Source: Bryobacterales bacterium (GTDB lineage Bacteria > Acidobacteriota > Terriglobia > Bryobacterales > UBA6623). Taken from it: a DNA stretch of 35,542 nt. The notes under the pieces were generated by a model. It ran no database searches. It had not been told where the DNA came from and saw only the letters and a list, made by a program, of their open reading frames with translations. Below, piece by piece: positions 31,963-35,542 of the stretch (position 1 is the first letter of the stretch; every line of letters begins with the position of its first letter). The stretch is from assembly GCA_022824585.1 (NCBI GenBank), contig JAJDZN010000060.1, positions 1-35,542 of the forward strand. Direction: 5' to 3'. The position numbers and the translations under genes are program-made.

Positions 31963-32949
31963 ATGGGCAAGTTGGAACATTGCGTAGTCCTGACTGGCAT
32001 CGCCGTCCTAGTGGGCGTTTCGGTCGGATGCAGCTTTACGCCTCGTGCCACAGAGGGCGTCATGATGATGGACGTGCCTGCACCGGCGACCGAAGGCCCC
32101 CTTACACCCGACGAGGTCAAGCTCGGTACCGCCGAGCGCGTGAAGGCTGCCACTGTAGCGCTTGCAAGCGATCAGCACGTGTTCCGTTTCGATGGCGAGT
32201 TGTCCCGCACATTCTCCGCGTGCGAGGGTACGATCTGTGCCGTGAGCGCGACTCCAGATGGACTCGACGGCGCTCTGGCGCGAGCCCGGAGCGATCCTCG
32301 GTTTGACTTCGGAACTAGGCATTTCGGCGCGCGCTTGGAAGATTCACTGGACCTCAAGCCCCATGATGAACCCGGCAGGGTCTCCCTCGTGGAGGGTTTC
32401 GGCCTCCGAGCCGGCGAAAGGGCCTTCAGTGCGAAGTTCTACGGCGGCTGGCTCGACGACGGTGCTTTCTTCGTCAACCGGGCCACGTTGACGGTCAGAG
32501 ATGCCCGTGGTCAGCCGATCGGTCTCGGCACCGTATTCGATGCCAGTGCTGTCGGAGTGGCGAACGCTACGGCGCCAGCGACGGTGGAGGGAATGTCGGG
32601 CCGTTGGACAGGGATGATGATCGGGGTGGATGTGAGCGACGAGGTGACCCGCGGGCAGTTCCTCCAGGGCAATGCGATTCTGAACATTGACAACTTCGCC
32701 AATCCGGTTGTAGACATAGAGTTCAGCAATTTCCGAGACTTGGAGACAGGTGCCCTGCTGGCGACAAGGAGCATTGCAGCTTGGGAAGACATTCCCGTCA
32801 CCGGTGGCGAATTCGGCGCAAAGCCGGTTGGCAGCAGCGACTACATCCAAGGCCGCTTTGTGGGAGACAACCATGCGGGCGCCTTGGGTGTCTTCGAGCG
32901 CGCGGACGTGGTTGGCTCATTCGGCGCGAGTCGGCAGCCCGTCCAGTAG
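31963..32949 (+). CDS. Surface lipoprotein with transferrin-binding-protein-like beta-barrel
   Basis: This 328-residue lipoprotein has the lipobox VSVGC with lipidated Cys at about residue 23. The C-terminal third shows the fingerprint of TbpB/factor-H-binding-protein barrels: alternating strands (ILNIDNFANPVVDIEFSNF), a GGEFGAKPVGSSDYIQGRFV segment, then GDNHAGALGVFERADVVGSF and a Gly-Ala end. In TbpB relatives this FxGxxAxExGGxFxxxxVxGxFGAxR ending caps an 8-stranded barrel displayed on the cell surface. The N-terminal 200 residues (SLVEGFGLRAGERAFSAKFY, GGWLDDGAFFVNRA) may be the ligand-binding handle. GGAGG lies 9 bases upstream of the ATG. No TonB receptor or Slam gene is adjacent. The ligand is unknown, and iron-transferrin itself is improbable in a free-living host. 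Confidence 0.65.
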   Translation: MGKLEHCVVLTGIAVLVGVSVGCSFTPRATEGVMMMDVPAPATEGPLTPDEVKLGTAERVKAATVALASDQHVFRFDGELSRTFSACEGTICAVSATPDGLDGALARARSDPRFDFGTRHFGARLEDSLDLKPHDEPGRVSLVEGFGLRAGERAFSAKFYGGWLDDGAFFVNRATLTVRDARGQPIGLGTVFDASAVGVANATAPATVEGMSGRWTGMMIGVDVSDEVTRGQFLQGNAILNIDNFANPVVDIEFSNFRDLETGALLATRSIAAWEDIPVTGGEFGAKPVGSSDYIQGRFVGDNHAGALGVFERADVVGSFGASRQPVQ

Positions 32950-33343
32950 CCTCCGCATCGACCAGGCTCCCGACGCCCGCTCGGAAGGCTTCGCCGCCGG
33001 CATCCGGGTCGTAGATCGGAACGGCGAACGCCGAAGCCGCATGCCTAACCAACTCTCCCAGTAGGGCAACGTCGCTCCGAACGGGTTGTCGATGGCCTGC
33101 GGTGTGGTTTGCTTCAGGTCCATATGACCCGGATCGTAATGCATGCAATTGCCGAGTCAGTTGGGACGTGCCACTCTGGGGGATCCGAAGAACTGTACCA
33201 TCATGAGAGCGATCTGAACAAGTTGTGCAACCCGGGTGCCGAGTCCGACTCGATTGACGATTCGCTGGTCATGCACACTGATCGTGCACGCCGGCTCTTG
33301 CTGCGGATCCAACGACCAATGCTCGGCGTGAGAGGGCCAAACC
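32950..33343. other. Intergenic, no gene recognised
   Basis: These 394 bp lie between the lipoprotein and sulfatase genes. Minus-strand frames near 32960-33144 have some protein-like pieces (for example AASAFAVPIYDPDAGGEAF) split between frames, possibly an old remnant. Nothing can be named. Confidence 0.4.
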
Positions 33344-34828
33344 ATGACCAGTGAACGGGGTTGGACCGCCATGCTACGTCTCGCCGTTGTCGCCGCGGCG
33401 GCAGCCGGCCTGCTTGGCGCCGAGAAGCCAAACTTCGTCTTCGTCCTGGCGGACGATTTGGGCTGGCGGGACCTGGGCAGTTATGGGAGCACCTACTACG
33501 AGACCCCGCACCTCGACCGCCTTGCCGCCGGGGGCGTGCGCTTTACCGACGCCTACGCGGCCGGCAACTCCTGCTCGCCGACGCGCGCAAGCATCCTTAC
33601 CGGCAGGTACCCTGCGTCGACCCATCTGACTGACTGGATCCCCGGCAGGACGCCGCCGGGCGCGAAGCTCGCGATTCCGAAGTGGACCAATTACCTGCGA
33701 CACGAGGAGACAACGCTTGCTGAGGCGCTTTCCGAGGCCGGGTATGTCACTGCCGCGATCGGCAAGTGGCACTTGGGGCAGAAAGGCTGGTGGGCGGAAG
33801 ATCACGGCTTTCAGGTCAGCGTAGGCGGCAGTCATGCGGGTTCGCACTCGAACATGTTTCCGCCGTACTGGCCGGCCGCCAAGATCGACCGGCTCGGCTG
33901 GCGCCCCTTCCCCGACGAACGGCCGGGCGAGTATCTCACGGATCGCATCACGCGCGAAGCCGAAGACTTCCTCGACCGCCACGGGGATCAGCCTTTCTTT
34001 CTCTACCTCTCCCACTATGCGGTCCACACGCGGATCGAGGGCAAGCCAGAGCTTGTGGAGAAATACCGCAAGAAGCGGCCGGCCGGTTCGCAGAAGAATC
34101 CGGAATACGCGGCCATGGTTGAAGGGCTGGACCAGAGCGTCGGTGCCGTTGTCGCGAAACTCGAACGGATGGGGGTAGCGGAGCGAACTGTCTTCATCTT
34201 CTTCTCCGACAACGGCGGCCTGTCCAAGGATGGGCGCATCACGTCGAACCTGCCGTTGCGGGGCGAGAAGAGCACGGCTTGGGAAGGTGGCGTGCGCGTC
34301 CCCTTGATCGTCAGATGGCCCGGGCAGCCCGAAGGCCTGGTCGTCGAAGAGCCCGTGATCAGCGTGGATCTCTACCCGACAATTCTCGACATGGCCGGGG
34401 TCGACGCGGCGGCGGAAGTTGACGGCAAGAGCCTGACACCGCTGCTCAAGGGGGACAAGGAGTTTCGTCGTGGACCGATCTTCTGGCACTACCCGCACTA
34501 CAACGCGCACACGCCGATCATCACGTGCACTCCCTACGGTGCCGTCCGGGAGGGGCCGTTCAAGCTGGTCGAGTTCTACGAGGACGGGCACGCCGAGCTC
34601 TACGACCTGCGCGAGGACATCGGTGAGACGAACGACCTAGCCGAGGCGATGCCGGACAAGACCAGCGAGCTTCTGGCGAAACTCCGTTCCTGGCGTGACT
34701 CGGTCCAAGCCCAGATGCCGGCCAAGAATCCGGAGGCCGACGCGGCGAGATACCGGGAGTACAAGGACAAGCGGCTGTGGAAGCCGGTCGACTTGTTCGA
34801 GCAGCAGACGGCATTTCCCGAGCCGTAG
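33344..34828 (+). CDS. Exported sulfatase (formylglycine-dependent, family S1)
   Basis: This 494-residue arylsulfatase-type enzyme has a signal peptide (LAVVAAAAAGLLG, ending near 25; a second ATG at 33371 would give a shorter version). The metal site FVLADDLGWRDLGSYG lies near 33-48. The sulfatase signature NSCSPTRASILTGRYP follows, with C77 to be converted to formylglycine (CxPxR). IGKWHLG (Lys and His of the active site), FFSDNGGLSKDG and RGEKSTAWEGGVRVPLIVRW complete the site. It should remove sulfate esters from polysaccharides or other exported substrates. Maturation needs a formylglycine-generating enzyme, which is not in the window. Length and motif order are normal for the family. 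The closest functional group is probably choline/N-acetylgalactosamine-type or polysaccharide sulfatases, but the substrate is not readable. Confidence 0.93.
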   Translation: MTSERGWTAMLRLAVVAAAAAGLLGAEKPNFVFVLADDLGWRDLGSYGSTYYETPHLDRLAAGGVRFTDAYAAGNSCSPTRASILTGRYPASTHLTDWIPGRTPPGAKLAIPKWTNYLRHEETTLAEALSEAGYVTAAIGKWHLGQKGWWAEDHGFQVSVGGSHAGSHSNMFPPYWPAAKIDRLGWRPFPDERPGEYLTDRITREAEDFLDRHGDQPFFLYLSHYAVHTRIEGKPELVEKYRKKRPAGSQKNPEYAAMVEGLDQSVGAVVAKLERMGVAERTVFIFFSDNGGLSKDGRITSNLPLRGEKSTAWEGGVRVPLIVRWPGQPEGLVVEEPVISVDLYPTILDMAGVDAAAEVDGKSLTPLLKGDKEFRRGPIFWHYPHYNAHTPIITCTPYGAVREGPFKLVEFYEDGHAELYDLREDIGETNDLAEAMPDKTSELLAKLRSWRDSVQAQMPAKNPEADAARYREYKDKRLWKPVDLFEQQTAFPEP

Positions 34829-35110
34829 CGCGCTTGCGTGGATCTGGAGTCTGGCTCTCCCGTCTGCGACCAGTTGGCGAACCGCGCCCTCAACCGCCGC
34901 AGCAACGCTTGGTCACAGCTTGCCGCGAAGTTGGAGGCTAACGGCCCTGTGCGCCTCGGCCTCGAACATGGCGACAGCCTAACTCCGGCCGAGTCGGCTT
35001 TCAAGCGTACCCAGCGAGGCCACCACGCACGGAGCTGAAACAGACCTTGAGGTGCAATACGTGCCCAGCCCCAAGCTCGTGCTGGCGCTGCGAAAACGCG
35101 GTAAGTCGGG
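34829..35110. other. Intergenic between convergent sulfatase and Cache-domain genes
   Basis: These 282 bp contain no recognisable gene. A plus-strand frame (34838-35038) is open but lacks a ribosome site and a family pattern. Confidence 0.45.
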
Positions 35111-35542
35111 CTAGGGATTGTAGCCGGAACCGACGATCAGCGGAACTCCCTGCGCCCGCACGAGCTTGAAGAATCCCACCTTGGGCTCGACTTCGCCCGT
35201 CGCGGGATTGTTGAAGTTGTAGTACCAGAACGACTCCCCGAAGAGCGCGGCGGCTTCGATCACGTCCCTGCCGTCGAACAGCAGCTCCGGGATCCGCCCC
35301 GAAACCGCGAAGGCGCTCCTGCTGCCGCTGAATTCGTGCATGCCCGTTTCTGCGTTGATGCCGGCTACGTAGATTGGGCCCTGCTTCCAACGCCGATCGC
35401 CGGACAGCACCGGGCCGGCGAAATACCCCGAAGACTCCACTTCCAGCGCCGCGCAGCGCACGAACTCCTGCAGCCGCTGGTCGCCCGGGTTGGCCGCCAG
35501 GTCCGCCGCGTTGACCTCGCTCGGGTCGCAGTTGCCCGGAAA
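35111..35542 (-). CDS. Cache-domain protein, C-terminal part (runs off right edge)
   Basis: The minus-strand frame is open from the right edge to TAG at 35111 (about 143 residues). A GTG at 35461 is in frame, but the sequence upstream of it (NCDPSEVNAADLAANPGDQR) continues naturally, so the gene starts outside the window. The visible part resembles a small (single) Cache domain: ESSGYFAGPVLSGDRRWKQG, IYVAGINAETGMHEFSGSRS, then FWYYNFNNPATGEVEPKVGF and the closing LIVGSGYNP. Cache domains bind small extracellular ligands in chemoreceptors and kinases, or occur in free secreted proteins. Here the domain ends the protein, so a secreted or periplasmic binding protein is more likely than a receptor with a cytoplasmic signalling domain. 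Confidence 0.7.
   Translation of the reverse strand, partial: FPGNCDPSEVNAADLAANPGDQRLQEFVRCAALEVESSGYFAGPVLSGDRRWKQGPIYVAGINAETGMHEFSGSRSAFAVSGRIPELLFDGRDVIEAAALFGESFWYYNFNNPATGEVEPKVGFFKLVRAQGVPLIVGSGYNP

Overview
The window is GC-rich bacterial chromosome, nearly all coding except for a few decayed stretches. The lineage looks like Acidobacteriota, most likely the Bryobacterales/Solibacter branch. This is inferred from two DUF1549/DUF1553 (PSD1) plus DUF1501 gene pairs, a secreted DUF3604 protein, a PIG-L deacetylase, a sulfatase, and a standard ffh-rpsP-khpA-rimM-trmD-rplS cluster. Planctomycetota or Verrucomicrobiota are not strictly excluded, because they share the PSD1/DUF1501/sulfatase repertoire.

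Layout. 1-5.0 kb: the 5' part of pdxS (minus, cut by the left edge), diverging from a ThDP-dependent enzyme, then a pentaheme cytochrome c, a small membrane protein and a xylose-isomerase-type sugar isomerase. 5.1-6.2 kb: a lower-GC insert with an orphan TIR-like (PF10137-type) protein and a coding-like remnant. 6.2-10.2 kb: PSD1-DUF1501 pair 1. 10.3-10.9 kb: a decayed P4-type tyrosine recombinase. 11.1-13.95 kb: a secreted DUF3604/PHP protein. 14.0-15.45 kb: a graveyard around tRNA-Arg(ACG), with an IS630 fragment, an orphan HicB-like antitoxin, and a Phd/YefM antitoxin followed by a decayed VapC-like toxin. 15.7-17.5 kb: a thiolase converging, across a very strong hairpin, on an exported peroxiredoxin. 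17.8-22.0 kb: the SRP/ribosome-maturation cluster. 22.4-24.0 kb: a secreted DUF2141 protein and a short-chain dehydrogenase (minus). 24.1-30.9 kb (minus): APC permease, PIG-L deacetylase, PSD1 with a LamG domain, and DUF1501. 31.0-31.8 kb: tRNA-Lys(UUU), then an IS remnant with perfect terminal inverted repeats. 32-35.5 kb: a TbpB-like lipoprotein, a sulfatase, and a Cache-domain protein cut by the right edge.

Most notable. (1) The peroxiredoxin at 16953-17465 looks like two ORFs, but they share one frame. They are separated only by a TGA that falls exactly at the peroxidatic cysteine of the PxxxTxxC motif. A perfect-format bacterial SECIS hairpin (8 bp, apical loop GGC) starts 15 nt after that TGA. 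It is therefore very probably a Tat-exported selenoprotein that standard gene callers would break in two. (2) The orphan TIR-like protein has an uncharacterised N-terminal domain of about 125 residues. It sits in a compositionally foreign patch and is a candidate single-gene NAD-consuming defence effector. (3) Ribosomal protein S16 carries an extra acidic, low-complexity tail of about 140 residues. (4) Both tRNA genes are flanked by mobile or toxin-antitoxin debris.

Metabolic theme: export and degradation of complex organic matter (sugar isomerase, sulfatase, DUF3604, PSD1/DUF1501 secreted multidomain proteins, deacetylase plus permease), set among ordinary housekeeping genes.
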